From contig QYRS01000006.1 in the NCBI GenBank assembly GCA_006503535.1, forward strand, positions 1,240,001-1,304,000: a stretch of DNA of 64,000 bases, in the 5' to 3' direction. Source of the DNA: Arthrinium phaeospermum. Taxonomy: Eukaryota > Ascomycota > Sordariomycetes > Amphisphaeriales > Apiosporaceae. Within the stretch, counting starts at the first letter, position 1, and every line of letters begins with the position of its first letter. This document shows, piece after piece, positions 32,730 to 43,400 of the stretch. The notes beneath the pieces were generated by a model. It searched no databases, was not told where the DNA came from, and worked only from the letters and a program-made list of their open reading frames with translations. The translations under genes and the position numbers were made by a program.

Positions 32730-33833
32730 CTAAGGCAATGGCTGTATCCGAACCGTCTTCCCCGTCTTCGCCGACTCCCTCGCCGCATCCAAGATCTGCA
32801 TAGCCACCATATTCGTATCCAACGACGACAAACCCCCCTCGTCCTTGACGACCCCGTCCAGCACCCCAATCAAGTACGTCAAAGGATCCCCCCTCGCCGC
32901 CGGCAAACCCGGCACCCCCTCCGCCGCCCCCAGCCCCGCCTCCGTCCTCCGCACCACCCGGTCCGCCCCCACCGTCGTCACGCTGGCGTTGGTCCCGTAC
33001 ACCTCCATGTCTTTCCGCGCGTACGCCCAGTCCCACGACGGCATCAGCACCGCCTGGCTGCCGTCGTACCGCAGCACCACGGTCGCGTCGTCGTCGACGC
33101 GCGGGTACTCGTCCGGCTTGTTGGTCTGCGCCACCGCCGTCACGCTCTCGGGCGCGCGCCCGCCGTGCAGCACCGTCGCCAGGTCGGCCCCGTAGCAGCC
33201 GAAGTCGAAGAGGGCCCCCGCGCCGTTCTGGACCGGGTCCGTCAGCCAGGGCAGCCACTCGGGGCCGACGCCGATCTCGGCGGGGCCTTGGTGCCCGTCG
33301 TGCACGACGACTTTGCGGATCGGGCCCAGCGAGCCGTTGCGGGCGGCGGCTAGGGCGGCGGCGTTGCTGGCGTACCAGGTCGTTTCGTAGTTGACGAGGA
33401 CGTGCACGTTGCTCTTGCGCGCGGTGTCGCGGATGGCTAGGGCGTCTTCCATGGTGGTCGAGAGCGGCTTCTCCACCATGGACGAGATGCCGTACTTGGC
33501 CGCCGCTTCGATGACGCGGCGGTGGTCGAGGATGGTGGTGTACACCAGCACCGCGTCGGGATGTTTGTCCTGCAGCATCTGGTCTAGGTCCGTATGGAAC
33601 AGGTCTGAGCTAAGATTGTAGGCGGACGCATACTGCTGCGATAGCGCCTTGTCGGGCTCGGCGATGGCCACCAGCTGGACGTCGGTCCTTTTCAGTAAGC
33701 CGGGAAGGAGGCCGGCAACGTGTCCGTGGACTAGGCCGGCTATGGCCACACGTTTCGTCGCTTGCATTCTATGGCTGGTGGCGGTTCCCGCGCAAAGAGC
33801 AGCGAAGCCCAACAAAGTTGACATGAACCGCAT
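32730..33833 (-). CDS. Gfo/Idh/MocA-type oxidoreductase with signal peptide
   Basis: Intact single exon, 367 residues, about the family length. After the N-terminal hydrophobic segment (STLLGFAALCAGTA) comes a Rossmann start KRVAIAGLVHGHVAG, with an unusual glycine spacing, then VAIAEPD, where the acidic end of beta-2 would favour NAD, then the family motif EKPLST with the expected Lys, and DFGCYGADL. The C-terminal half is the Gfo/Idh beta-sheet dimer domain. Family members act on sugars or cyclitols with NAD(P); the substrate here is unknown. A signal peptide on this usually cytosolic family is noteworthy; an internal Met (residue 23, before QATKR) would give a cytosolic form. Confidence 0.85.
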   Translation of the reverse strand: MRFMSTLLGFAALCAGTATSHRMQATKRVAIAGLVHGHVAGLLPGLLKRTDVQLVAIAEPDKALSQQYASAYNLSSDLFHTDLDQMLQDKHPDAVLVYTTILDHRRVIEAAAKYGISSMVEKPLSTTMEDALAIRDTARKSNVHVLVNYETTWYASNAAALAAARNGSLGPIRKVVVHDGHQGPAEIGVGPEWLPWLTDPVQNGAGALFDFGCYGADLATVLHGGRAPESVTAVAQTNKPDEYPRVDDDATVVLRYDGSQAVLMPSWDWAYARKDMEVYGTNASVTTVGADRVVRRTEAGLGAAEGVPGLPAARGDPLTYLIGVLDGVVKDEGGLSSLDTNMVAMQILDAARESAKTGKTVRIQPLP

Positions 33834-34689
33834 TATAAAGATTTTCCAATAAACACTGTATGTAAGAGAGTCTCGGAGTGTTTGTTGGCGATTATGGGAG
33901 CGGGGTTCAAGTAGTCCATATGTACTTGTCTTAAGATGAGGTATATAGCTGCCGAATCCGGCAGGCGTTAGGAATAAAGTTTCGGCACTGGCTTTCCCCT
34001 GAGTTGGATTATGCGCGACTAATGTGCAGCGTCACATCCACCTTTGCCAAAAAACCGCATCTACTTTCAGTTAGTTCGCGCTACTACAGTAGGAAGACAA
34101 AGACTACTTGAGTAAGTCGAGCCTAGATGCATCTTTACTGATGGATGATTGGTGTCGAGGACATCGTACCGTCCTTGTTACCCCAGCGCATGAAGCAGGT
34201 CAGTTTAGTTGTGGTGTTTAGTATCACTCTTCAAATCTAACTAGATTTTAAGCATGCATTCCAGGTCTGCTTTCTAGTCTTTCCTGATTGGTCCATTCTA
34301 AGCAAAGGATCCAGGAAGACTATTTTGACATTGTACTGAGTTACATTGTATTGAGTTGAGAAGACCCCAGAGCTTCATGTTCAGAGTCGTAGGCAAAGCA
34401 CACACGATATTCGCCAATAGTCTCGTGTGTAGCGTCCTAACACCGAACAGACTTCGACAATGACGTAGCCAGATATGCTCATACACTACTTGAATAACGA
34501 TGACGCGTAGCATCATCTCTGCCCTGGCCGTATAATACCAGTCACCATGCAGAGGAAGCAGGCACATGTTGAATCGAGGTACATTTGTTGCTAAGTACAA
34601 AAGCCTGGTAGAATCCGCCGCCTTCAAACTTTCGGCCCTCAAAAGCAAAGGAGGATATCAAACTTATCGATTTGCCAAAAGTTACGAAC
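33834..34689. other. Divergent intergenic region
   Basis: AT-rich; holds promoters for the minus-strand oxidoreductase and the plus-strand gene at 34690. No coding frame with support. Confidence 0.5.
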
Positions 34690-35403
34690 ATGAGCCACCA
34701 AAGTCCAAAGAGAGACTCTCTTGGATCTCTTTTTGATTACCTCGCCAGCGACGACGCATCTGTCGACCTCGACCTTGCATACGGTACCACGCCCGACATT
34801 TACTGGCACAGTGACGAGTCTGTAGTAGTTATTGGGCAGAACAAGGACAACCGTCGCGGGTCCGATCTGGAAGGTAAGGCCACGGAGAACACGGGCACAG
34901 AGGGAGCAAAGTTGCCAAACATGGGGGGAGGTACAAGACCGCAAAGCGACCCCGCGCAGGCAAATCCAAATACCGTGTCAGGCGGGGTCCAGACAGACAA
35001 GAAGAGCGTAGATCCTGCCGGCTGCGCTCAGCCCTGCGGCTGCTCCTGCACCGCCCTCGAGCGCGAGTTCGAGGACAAGGTCCTGTCCGCCGTAGCCGAC
35101 CTCATGGACAGGCACATCCGCGCCGTGATCCCCGTACTCGTCGAAGAGGCGGTACGCGAAGCGACCACAGGGCTGAAGCAGGTAGCGGAGGAAACCGCGC
35201 GCGAGGAGATGCACAGACACATCGCGGAGGCCTGCCACGAGTCGACGGAGGAGAAGGTGCAGGTCATAACGAGCCGGCTGCAGGAGCTCGACGCGAACGC
35301 CCTCGAGCGCGTGTTCATGCAAAGGTCCACGGTGGATATACTCAAGCGGCTCGTGGAGAACGCGGAGACCGAATTGGCTCTGATGGAGTGGGAAAAGATT
35401 TAG
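34690..35403 (+). CDS. Unknown protein with Cys-rich centre and helical C-terminus
   Basis: The first ATG is at 34690, giving 237 residues without introns. The N-terminal half is polar and Asp/Ser/Gly-rich. A short Cys cluster (CAQPCGCSC) sits near residue 115. From there to the end the sequence is amphipathic helix with heptad spacing (EFEDKVLSAVADLMDRHI through LERVFMQRSTVDILKRLV), suggesting oligomerisation. No signal peptide or known domain. GC-rich third positions support coding. I do not recognise the family. Confidence 0.6.
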   Translation: MSHQSPKRDSLGSLFDYLASDDASVDLDLAYGTTPDIYWHSDESVVVIGQNKDNRRGSDLEGKATENTGTEGAKLPNMGGGTRPQSDPAQANPNTVSGGVQTDKKSVDPAGCAQPCGCSCTALEREFEDKVLSAVADLMDRHIRAVIPVLVEEAVREATTGLKQVAEETAREEMHRHIAEACHESTEEKVQVITSRLQELDANALERVFMQRSTVDILKRLVENAETELALMEWEKI

Positions 35404-35978
35404 CTTGGCTGGGAGCGAAAGGGCATGGGAATGGAGACGAATCAACCCTGTTACTAGGCGTCTTTGATGTAGCACGCCTACAGGGGGTTTGGGTAGACTG
35501 CAGCAGGGGAACCTTGAACCAGGCTTGTCTCTAGTAAAGCGGTGACACATGATCCTTTGTCTCTCAGCCTCTGGTAGACAAAGGCCATTTAAGTGAGTAA
35601 TGAACAGTCAACAATAGCATTGTAGCAACATGAAATACCTTGACAACTAGCTCTTTGAGAAGGACTCTACACAAGTCGTCGCATTCAAAGAAATGACTTT
35701 ACATTATGCGTTTAGTTGGTTACAGTAGCTCTCCTATTTAGATCAGCCAAGTAGCCATACTCGGAATCAAATCCTCTCCAGCATCCTCAGCTGTCACAGT
35801 CACATCGATAGGAAAGGTAAGTCAACGGTAAGTCCATCGCAGCGGTATACCTGGGATCGATCGAATTCGAACTCGAGAACTTCGAAGCATCTCCAAGCAG
35901 AAGCTGAAGAAGAATCAAATCTCAAGTCCGTCGCTGTTCGATTCTACACCACTTACCGCACCCGAAGAAGTAGAGATC
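35404..35978. other. Intergenic between two tandem plus-strand genes
   Basis: About 575 bp holding the 3' flank of one gene and promoter/5' UTR of the next. No notable motif. Confidence 0.5.
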
Positions 35979-36971
35979 ATGGCGTCATCCTCCTCCATCA
36001 GCCCTTTCACCAACGGCATCAACATGGACTCCCCCACGCTTGAAGCCCACCTGGACGAGCTCTTCGACGCTCTCCACCGAGGCGCCGAGCTGGATGACAT
36101 GGACAAAGACATCGCCAAGTACTCCCACGCCAACCTTGTGACTGCCGAGGACGATGATGATGAGGACGACTCAAACGAGGATCTGGATAGCTACGTTTTC
36201 CTCATGGACGAGGCCTCCAACTACGACGACGTGGACAGCACCACCTACCTCTACGACTTCGACTACGACACCGACGCCGACGACTCCGCCTCGTGCTGGC
36301 CCGCGCCCCTGAAGCTCCGCAAGCCCGACGAGTACCTAGACCTCGCCTCCACGAGCCCCTACGACGAGGAGTTCGCCGCCGCCGACGTGACCAAGGGCAA
36401 CAACGAGACCATTGCCGCCCGCCGGGGCCGAGCCAACCTCTGCATCCAGACGCCCGCCGCCATCGACTCCAACGACAACGACGACGCGTCGGCCCGGCCG
36501 GTCGCGGTGCGGACGTCCGGGCTGCTGCCGACGTCGAAGCACCACCAGCGGGTCAAGGAGCAGCAGCAGCAACAGACGGCTACCCCGGCCACCCTGCAAG
36601 GGCTGCTGAAGCGGATGGACCAGCAGTCCCTCAACCTGACGGATTCCGTCGCCCGCTGGGAGGCCGACATTGCGAGAGAGATGCTCGAGATGGAGCTGGA
36701 GATGGAGCTGGAGCGGGAGCTCAAGGTCTTCGAGTCCGACGCCCGGGCAGGAGAGAGGGATTTCGTCAAGTTGTTCGAGGGCGAGATCGAGGTGCTCGAC
36801 CAGCATCTGGAGAGGTATCCCGAGGACAAGGATGCGGACGAGCTCCGCTGCATGCGCACTGTGATTGAGAGAAAGCGCCGGGCCATACTGGCGGACCGGC
36901 AGAGATCCGGGGATGAAAGCGTCACGCCGGGTATCCGCGAGCCGGTGTCCTCCCCCACCCGCGACATCTAG
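35979..36971 (+). CDS. Unknown acidic protein, 330 residues
   Basis: A clean single exon beginning at 35979 (ATCATGG context). Residues 1-100 are very acidic, with runs such as EDDDDEDDSNEDLD. A middle part carries a polyglutamine patch (EQQQQQ), and the last 120 residues are helical and charged (REMLEMELEMELERELK) with coiled-coil spacing. No signal, membrane helix or catalytic motif. Strongly GC-rich third positions (plus-frame) argue that the frame is real. It follows a helical unknown gene in the same orientation, but nothing shows a shared function. Confidence 0.6.
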   Translation: MASSSSISPFTNGINMDSPTLEAHLDELFDALHRGAELDDMDKDIAKYSHANLVTAEDDDDEDDSNEDLDSYVFLMDEASNYDDVDSTTYLYDFDYDTDADDSASCWPAPLKLRKPDEYLDLASTSPYDEEFAAADVTKGNNETIAARRGRANLCIQTPAAIDSNDNDDASARPVAVRTSGLLPTSKHHQRVKEQQQQQTATPATLQGLLKRMDQQSLNLTDSVARWEADIAREMLEMELEMELERELKVFESDARAGERDFVKLFEGEIEVLDQHLERYPEDKDADELRCMRTVIERKRRAILADRQRSGDESVTPGIREPVSSPTRDI

Positions 36972-38230
36972 AGCAATTCCTGTCGGAGTTCTTGTAGAGA
37001 AAGGATGCGCCTACTGACTCGAGACTGAGGAGCAGTATCAGGTGCGCGCTCCTAGTTATCGAGGATGGTGATCTGAAAAAGAGGAGTGAGAGGCACTGAA
37101 ACAAGGATGAAGAAAACACCCGAATGATCGGAACGAACAAGGTAAGGACCGCGGCGTTTCTTTTTCCTCATGTCACGGCAATACCCAATCCCCTCAATCG
37201 GTAAGGTAAAATGACGGAAAGGAAAGGAAAGGAGAAACATGCATCGAGTAGTAGAGTTATGTTTAATTGATGTTTTTGCGATGGCTGATAGGAACACCCC
37301 AAAGTGACGAAAGTTGTGAATGAATGCGTTGAAAGCTTCTTAGGTGCGATACCCGAACGCCTGAAGCAGCGCGCGGGTCTGCCTGGACAGGTACGCCAGG
37401 CGACAGGGAGGTGCTGCCAAGCGAGACCAGCTCTGACCCCGACTGCGCAGAAACCACCCCAAACTGCGCCCCTTACATCTGGTTCGCTTTGCCTGCCGTA
37501 GTAATCATTGATACCTTCACCATCAATGCCAGCATACCTGACTCGACCAGAAACTGGCCGCATCTTTCAAATCACTCTGGAGACATCATCAAAACCGAAT
37601 GCGAAGAAATGCGAAGAACCTATATATCAAGAATTTCCCCCATCTACTCAACAACTACTTCTCAACAACCATTCCATCCATCGTAAACCGTTTATATGTA
37701 CTGGGAGGGTACTCTCATACGTAACCTCGTTCGCTCTCTTCCCCACGCGCCTGACTCCTAGTAGAAAAGGGGGACCGGCACTTCCTCTCTCACTGTATCT
37801 CTCTCTGCCTTTCGCGACGCAGCTCGTCCTTCCCAAGTGACCGGAATAGTCCCCGCAACAACATCACCAACAACAACAAACATGCCATTAAACGCCGACC
37901 GAGGCGCCTCCTCGGGTTTTGCCGATCTATGCTGGCATCAACACATGTGTGCAAAAGCAAGAAGAAAAACAATACGCGTATAATACACGACAAGCAACAA
38001 TGATGACCTGTGTGATCAATCCATGAAGACCTCCCAAGAACTCCCAAAAAGAACAGTGCAATATGACCATGCAGGGCGCTTTTGCGCGCCGCCAGATATA
38101 ACCATTAGACATCACCTCGCGCCTTCGTCGTATCTCGATGCCGCTCGTCTAGATGCTGAGTTGCTGTAAAAAACCATCTTCGTCTCCAATCTCTCGTCTG
38201 TCTTCCCTTCTGATCAATATTGACATTGCT
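36972..38230. other. Intergenic between convergent genes
   Basis: Contains two 3' UTRs. A 131-residue minus frame at 37168-37563 has poor codon character and no domain. No repeat of note. Confidence 0.5.
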
Positions 38231-40498
38231 TCAAGGGGCGCCAACTTTCTTGCCGCCGCAGTCGGGAATCTTGACGCCGTCCTTCAGCTTGCGGTCGACT
38301 GACATTAGACCCCAGTGGTCTTCCCATTCCTTGCCGGGCTCGTCGAACAGGATCTTCCACGGCTCGTCGAACATCTCGAACCAGAAGTAGTTGGTGCCGT
38401 TGGCGAGGGCCTGGCAAACCCAGTCCTCCATAAACTGGTTCATCTGACTGATGCCCGCAACCGAGGCGTCCGGGCAGTCCGTCTTCTTGTCCGTGCCACA
38501 GTCTGTGCCTCCTTGAGAAGGCCAGCCCGTCTCGGAAATGATGTTCTTGGACTTGTCGCTCTTGAAATAGGCGCCGTTATTGTTATTCCAGAAGCTGTAG
38601 GTCCAGGAAGCGGCATCCTTGGCGTTGATGCCACCAAAGAACGGGTGAATGTTGGCCATGACGTAATCAGAGACCTTGGCCAGCTCCGAATCCCACTTGT
38701 CGCCCAAGTCGCTCGTGGCGACCGGGAGGCTCATGCCGTGGCTGGTCAGGTTGGTGCGGACCGAGGCCAAGAGTTTTCCAAGCTCGCTCGTCGTCATTTG
38801 TTCACGGAAGAGAATCTCGTTGGCAACAATCAGACCCTTGAAAGGCTTATCGCCGTACTCGTCCAAGATCTCCCACATCTGAGACAGCTGTCTCGCGTTT
38901 GTTGTTTTGTTGTTGTCCTGCCAAACACCCATCCAAATCTTGACGTCCTGATCCATCTTAAGTTGTCTCAGAGCGTGGATCGTCATTTGCGTCTGGTTGC
39001 AGTCGGTTCCGTAGAGGCGAATCGTGTTGGTGAGCTGGGTCAGGACAGCAACGTCGCGGGTGATGTTGTTCTGCGAAGGGGGGTCGTGGATGCAGTCGGG
39101 GTATTGCGTGTTCAGTGGGGTGTAGTCAACACCGGGGAAGACCTTGTGAAGATCTGGGTTGTTCATCAACTTCTTGATCTCGGCGGAGTTGATGTCCAGA
39201 TCACCGTTTTCCGATTGATCTTCGGTGGCACTCTTTCCACTGCCGCCAGGACCGTCGCCCTTCCTGTTAGCAAGGATACCTCCGATGACGCCGCCAGCGA
39301 CGGCACCAAGCACAATGATGGCGAAGATTGTGATGATGCACCATCTCCGACGTTTCCTGCTGGTGGCCTCGGCCTTCATGAAGTCGGACTGCTCTTTGGC
39401 TCCTCGTCCTGTAGAGCCCAGGTCATATGCTCCCGCAGCCTCTCCAGTCTTGGTGTTGACCGGGTTATAATTGGCCTTGTTCTTGCCCATCAGGCCGCCT
39501 GCTGCAGCACCTCCGGCCGCGGCTCCCACCGTAGAGTTGCGATTGCTTCCGTTTCCGCTCGAGTTACCCATACTCAACATACTGTTTCTAGGCCGTCGGT
39601 AGTCAAGACCGTCGTCTCCGTCGTCCATAATCTCGTTAGGATTGACGACGCCGAGGCGAGGATCTAACCGCTGGCCGTAGGCAGCTTGGGGGTCTCGGAA
39701 AGGGTCGCTCTGCATGCTCCTGCTCGGTGTACTGCGCCCCGAATGATAGTCCGAGGGGCCTCCAGGAGATAGGCCGCCGGGGGCGTTCTGGTAGTCCATA
39801 CCACGACCGCCACCATAATGGTCTGGGCGCGCAGCCGCTGACGGGTCGTAGCCGTGCGCGTAGTTCTGATCATATCCCTGGTCATAGCCATAACCCGTCT
39901 GATCATACTGGGAGTTGCTGTAGGATTGGCCTGAATATTGGGACTGGCCATATTGTTGACCATAGCCCTGATGGCCGTAGTTTCCCTGGCCACCACTCAT
40001 GGCGGCGAGTCGACTGTCTGCAGCTGGTGGGACGGTGGAATATAGACTAGATCCCTGACTCCAGTCAGACCGAGCGCTGTTCTCTCTATGAGGTGGCGGT
40101 TTGGGCGGTCCGTTCGATGATTGTGCGGCGGCGTAAGCACTTCCTGCAGCGGCTCCAGTCCCTGCACCAGCAATTGCACTGTTTTCGTAGCCGCGACTGT
40201 TTCGTCGTCCCTCTCTTGGGCGGCTGTGGGAAGGGTCTTGGTGGCCACCAGGTCGATGTGCGCCGCGGGCTGCTGTTGTCGAACGAGCCGGAGAAGTTTG
40301 AGTTTGGTCTCGGTAGGTGGAAGGCGGCTCGTCTTGGTAATATCGTGGCTGCGACTGCTCCCGGCGTGTATGTTTATGGGGAGAGGATTGAGTTGCTGGT
40401 GGGTATTGGGCCTGGGAAGAATGGCTGTACGGGTCGTTGGGATTGTCCAAGGGGGCGTGCTCGCCTCCGTCGGACCCAAACGAGTATCGACGATCCAT
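38231..40498 (-). CDS. btgC: Membrane-anchored GH17 endo-1,3-beta-glucanase BtgC
   Basis: Intact 755-residue single exon. The start at 40498 (MDRRYSFGSD) is preferred to an in-frame ATG at 40645 because the family begins here. Residues 1-~345 are a cytosolic Tyr/Gln/Gly/Pro-rich tail (repeats of YGQ, YSGQSYSNSQYD). A signal-anchor helix follows a KRRRWC stop (IITIFAIIVLGAVAGGVIGG), so it is a type II membrane protein with the enzyme outside. The GH17 domain has GLIVANE with the acid/base Glu and IISETGWPSQGG with the nucleophile Glu, both intact. Family members cut or transfer cell-wall beta-1,3-glucan. It is minus-strand with a 4.6-kb gene-free upstream region. Confidence 0.92.
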   Translation of the reverse strand: MDRRYSFGSDGGEHAPLDNPNDPYSHSSQAQYPPATQSSPHKHTRREQSQPRYYQDEPPSTYRDQTQTSPARSTTAARGAHRPGGHQDPSHSRPREGRRNSRGYENSAIAGAGTGAAAGSAYAAAQSSNGPPKPPPHRENSARSDWSQGSSLYSTVPPAADSRLAAMSGGQGNYGHQGYGQQYGQSQYSGQSYSNSQYDQTGYGYDQGYDQNYAHGYDPSAAARPDHYGGGRGMDYQNAPGGLSPGGPSDYHSGRSTPSRSMQSDPFRDPQAAYGQRLDPRLGVVNPNEIMDDGDDGLDYRRPRNSMLSMGNSSGNGSNRNSTVGAAAGGAAAGGLMGKNKANYNPVNTKTGEAAGAYDLGSTGRGAKEQSDFMKAEATSRKRRRWCIITIFAIIVLGAVAGGVIGGILANRKGDGPGGSGKSATEDQSENGDLDINSAEIKKLMNNPDLHKVFPGVDYTPLNTQYPDCIHDPPSQNNITRDVAVLTQLTNTIRLYGTDCNQTQMTIHALRQLKMDQDVKIWMGVWQDNNKTTNARQLSQMWEILDEYGDKPFKGLIVANEILFREQMTTSELGKLLASVRTNLTSHGMSLPVATSDLGDKWDSELAKVSDYVMANIHPFFGGINAKDAASWTYSFWNNNNGAYFKSDKSKNIISETGWPSQGGTDCGTDKKTDCPDASVAGISQMNQFMEDWVCQALANGTNYFWFEMFDEPWKILFDEPGKEWEDHWGLMSVDRKLKDGVKIPDCGGKKVGAP

Positions 40499-43400
40499 AG
40501 TCGTCGCAGTACTCAGTCCTACCCGTGCCAAATCAAATACCAGCAGCGACAGGGCCCCCTCTGGTGGGTCGGGAATGTGCAGGTTTGGAGGGATTGGAAT
40601 GGTACCCTCGGGTAAATTACTCGACCAGCAAAGCAAGCAGGGCAAGACAAGACGGCTCGAATAGTTGTCGGTAGGGATGAATTGAGTTTCGAGTGGGATC
40701 GGAGGTGGGTTTGCTGGAGACCACCACGGCTTAGACGGTCCTGCGACGGATAGCGACAGGAAAAGAGTGGACAGGCCCGAATTCGCTTACTCGCCGTTCG
40801 CAGTACAATAGCGCGTGCAATAACGAGGGAATAGGCGTAGGTTAGAGCGAGGGCAATATTGAGTGACAATTGACTTGAGGCGTCAGGCGTGCGGTGTTGA
40901 TGTTAGAGATTCAACTAGGGTCGGCCAAGTGCTGGCTGGTGAGACAAACAAGTCGGGATCAATCAATTCTTAGTGCCAGCCCCCAAGCCAGAATCCAAGC
41001 CCCCGGGCGTAAATGCAAAGTAATGAATGCGGTCCGACTGGAAACAATGAAGAGGATATATTGGGCGGCGGAACTCCCCTTGGAAATTCTGAATTTTCCC
41101 AAGCAGCAATTGAAGCAACCTGAGTCAATAGGATTTGTCTCTCAGATGATTTGCATGCAAGACTTGGGACGATGTTCGTGTGTGCTCGTGTATGCTCGTG
41201 ATGAAACGGCTCCAAACGGTCCTTGTGGAGAGATGGGTGGGCAGTTTCGATTTGGATTGGGGATGCAGTGCGGGCGCGCGCAGACAAAGAATGGGAAAAT
41301 AGCACCGCTTCCTTTCTCAGTGCATGGCAACTTCACAGCTCGTACTGGCACAGTCCCTGTTCTAAGAAAAGATCAATAGCTGCAGATGCGGTCGTCGGGG
41401 GCAGTCAGAAAAGAGGACACAAGATAATCATCAGCCCTTCGTATTCTGGGGGCGGGCACGCCTTTCTTCGTATCTTTCGGTGGGATTGTTTTGTTATCTT
41501 TTTTCTTTCCCATCCTCTTGCGTGACGACTGTGGTTCGGCTACTGACACTTGCTACCTACTTTGGAGGTGGTCGGTCATGGGTGACTTTCCCACCGAGGT
41601 TTAGTGTCCTTGGTATTAGCGAATCCGGTTCCTGGACCAGGTGCTGCGACTCCAGCAACCAAGCTTTTCCGCCGATCATCAACAAAATCCAACCACCCAT
41701 GAGACGCAAAACTCGGTCTTGTCATGAGGTCAGGCCATCTACTTTTTTTTCTTGCTTGTGGGGTGCATCAAGAAGGGAGGAAGGTCGGGCTCCCGCCATT
41801 CCCATTATTTACAGTTGTTGAAAGTGTCAAAATTGACACACTTCGATATGATGATAAACTCCAGGATGCGATTCTCTTGGTCGTAAAGCTTGTCTTTTCG
41901 ACAAGCTGATCCCAGGTTGATCGCTGTGGAGAATAGTGGCTGAAGATGTACGCGATTTGCGACTATCTGCGCTGTAGCCTGGCACCTGGGGCCTGTAGCC
42001 TTAGCCTAGCTGGCTGCCTCTTTTGGCACAGGGCTCTTTAAGGTACCGCCACGGGCCGTCTCCATGCCAGGTTGAGTCCATGTTACGTTCAACTCTGTCG
42101 TACGGATGCAGTGCCATGAACACAAAACTGCACACTTCATCATTGAAACAGTTGCTCACGACTTGCGATGACGGCTTGCGTCTCCATATCAGCTTCAACT
42201 TCATGACGGAGAACCATCAATTGCAGTGACGTCGCTGAACGGGTTGCAAGGACGCCGACATCCACCAGAGAACATTGACCGCTTGGTGTACAGTTGCTTG
42301 CCCAAGCGCTTGGCCCGGTCGTTGGCTGAGAAACCAGACCAGTTTGGCAGGCCGCAGACCTGGCAGAATTGGCGGCGCTACTACCCCAACTCAAGCACAG
42401 TCATTTCGCTCAAATCGATGATCAGCCAGCCCCCCCTGGCAGTCTGCAGGGCCTGTCCAATCCGCGCAAGGTCCAGCTGTCTTATGTAAGTTCGCGTTGC
42501 ATGGTGTGGTAACCTTCGCTCCGGAAATAGGTGCTGCATTGAGTGCATTCAGGAAACTCCCATTTGATTTTCCAATTGATCTTGCTTCCAAGGTTACAGT
42601 GCTCTGGGTTAGCGAATATGCAGCCCACGAACTGGTGTGAACCCCTTTTTTTCTCCCTTTGTTCCCCATTCCAACGGGCTGAGCTACAGCAATTGACTGG
42701 CTGTGTCGGCACCTTTTCCTGTGGCACATGGGGACGCTAAGCACTGTGGCCATCATCAAGATGGAACCCCGGCAAGGCCAAATGAACCGGCCCTTCATCT
42801 CTGCGCCTGCGCTGCTGCCCCGCGATTACATCATGCCGGGTTGAAGCATGTTAATTGTGCCAAGTCTTTCTGTTTTTGGAGCCTTTGCAACCGTTAGCGG
42901 CCCCCCGTTTTCCTCTGTCGTCAAGCCGTCCATGCATTAATCTAATCGGAGGTTTATTTGATGAGATACAACGTTGGCATCGACAGCAATCTTGAATTGC
43001 GCTGGATGTTGCCATCTCATTTGCGCTGCCAGGGCATGGGCTGACATTGCCAACATTGCTGCGCCGGCCGCGGAACACGCGAACTGGCCGCCGCCTCTCG
43101 CTTGTGTTCTTCTTTCTGTCGATGTAGTGTCATATCGATTCATCATCGTCAAGTGCTTACTGACCGAGACCAAAAAGTCCCTTAAATACGAAGTGCGCTT
43201 ATGGCTTGCATTTGGCAACTAAGCATGGCGCACTTCTGGGCGCACTATCTCACGCCAAGGTCGATAAGACAAACACACTAACCTACGGGCGTCCCGATGC
43301 CTTGGTTGTGGGGGGGGTGGTCTGGCCTTGGTCTACGAGGAAGCAAAATGAGTGGATGGATCAATACCTACAAGACGATGTAAACCCTTCCATCCTTCAA

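Noticed and set aside
32527..33258. 243-codon minus-strand frame rich in Gly and Arg
   Set aside because: Out-of-frame shadow of the Gfo/Idh gene, whose own frame carries the motifs.
38315..39667. 450-codon open frame on + across the btgC gene
   Set aside because: It is the antisense shadow of the GH17 catalytic region; the minus strand has the family motifs and both catalytic Glu residues.
41824..41906. Short perfect inverted repeats as terminators
   Set aside because: Intrinsic hairpin terminators are a bacterial feature; in a fungal intergenic region arms of 7-8 bp are expected by chance.
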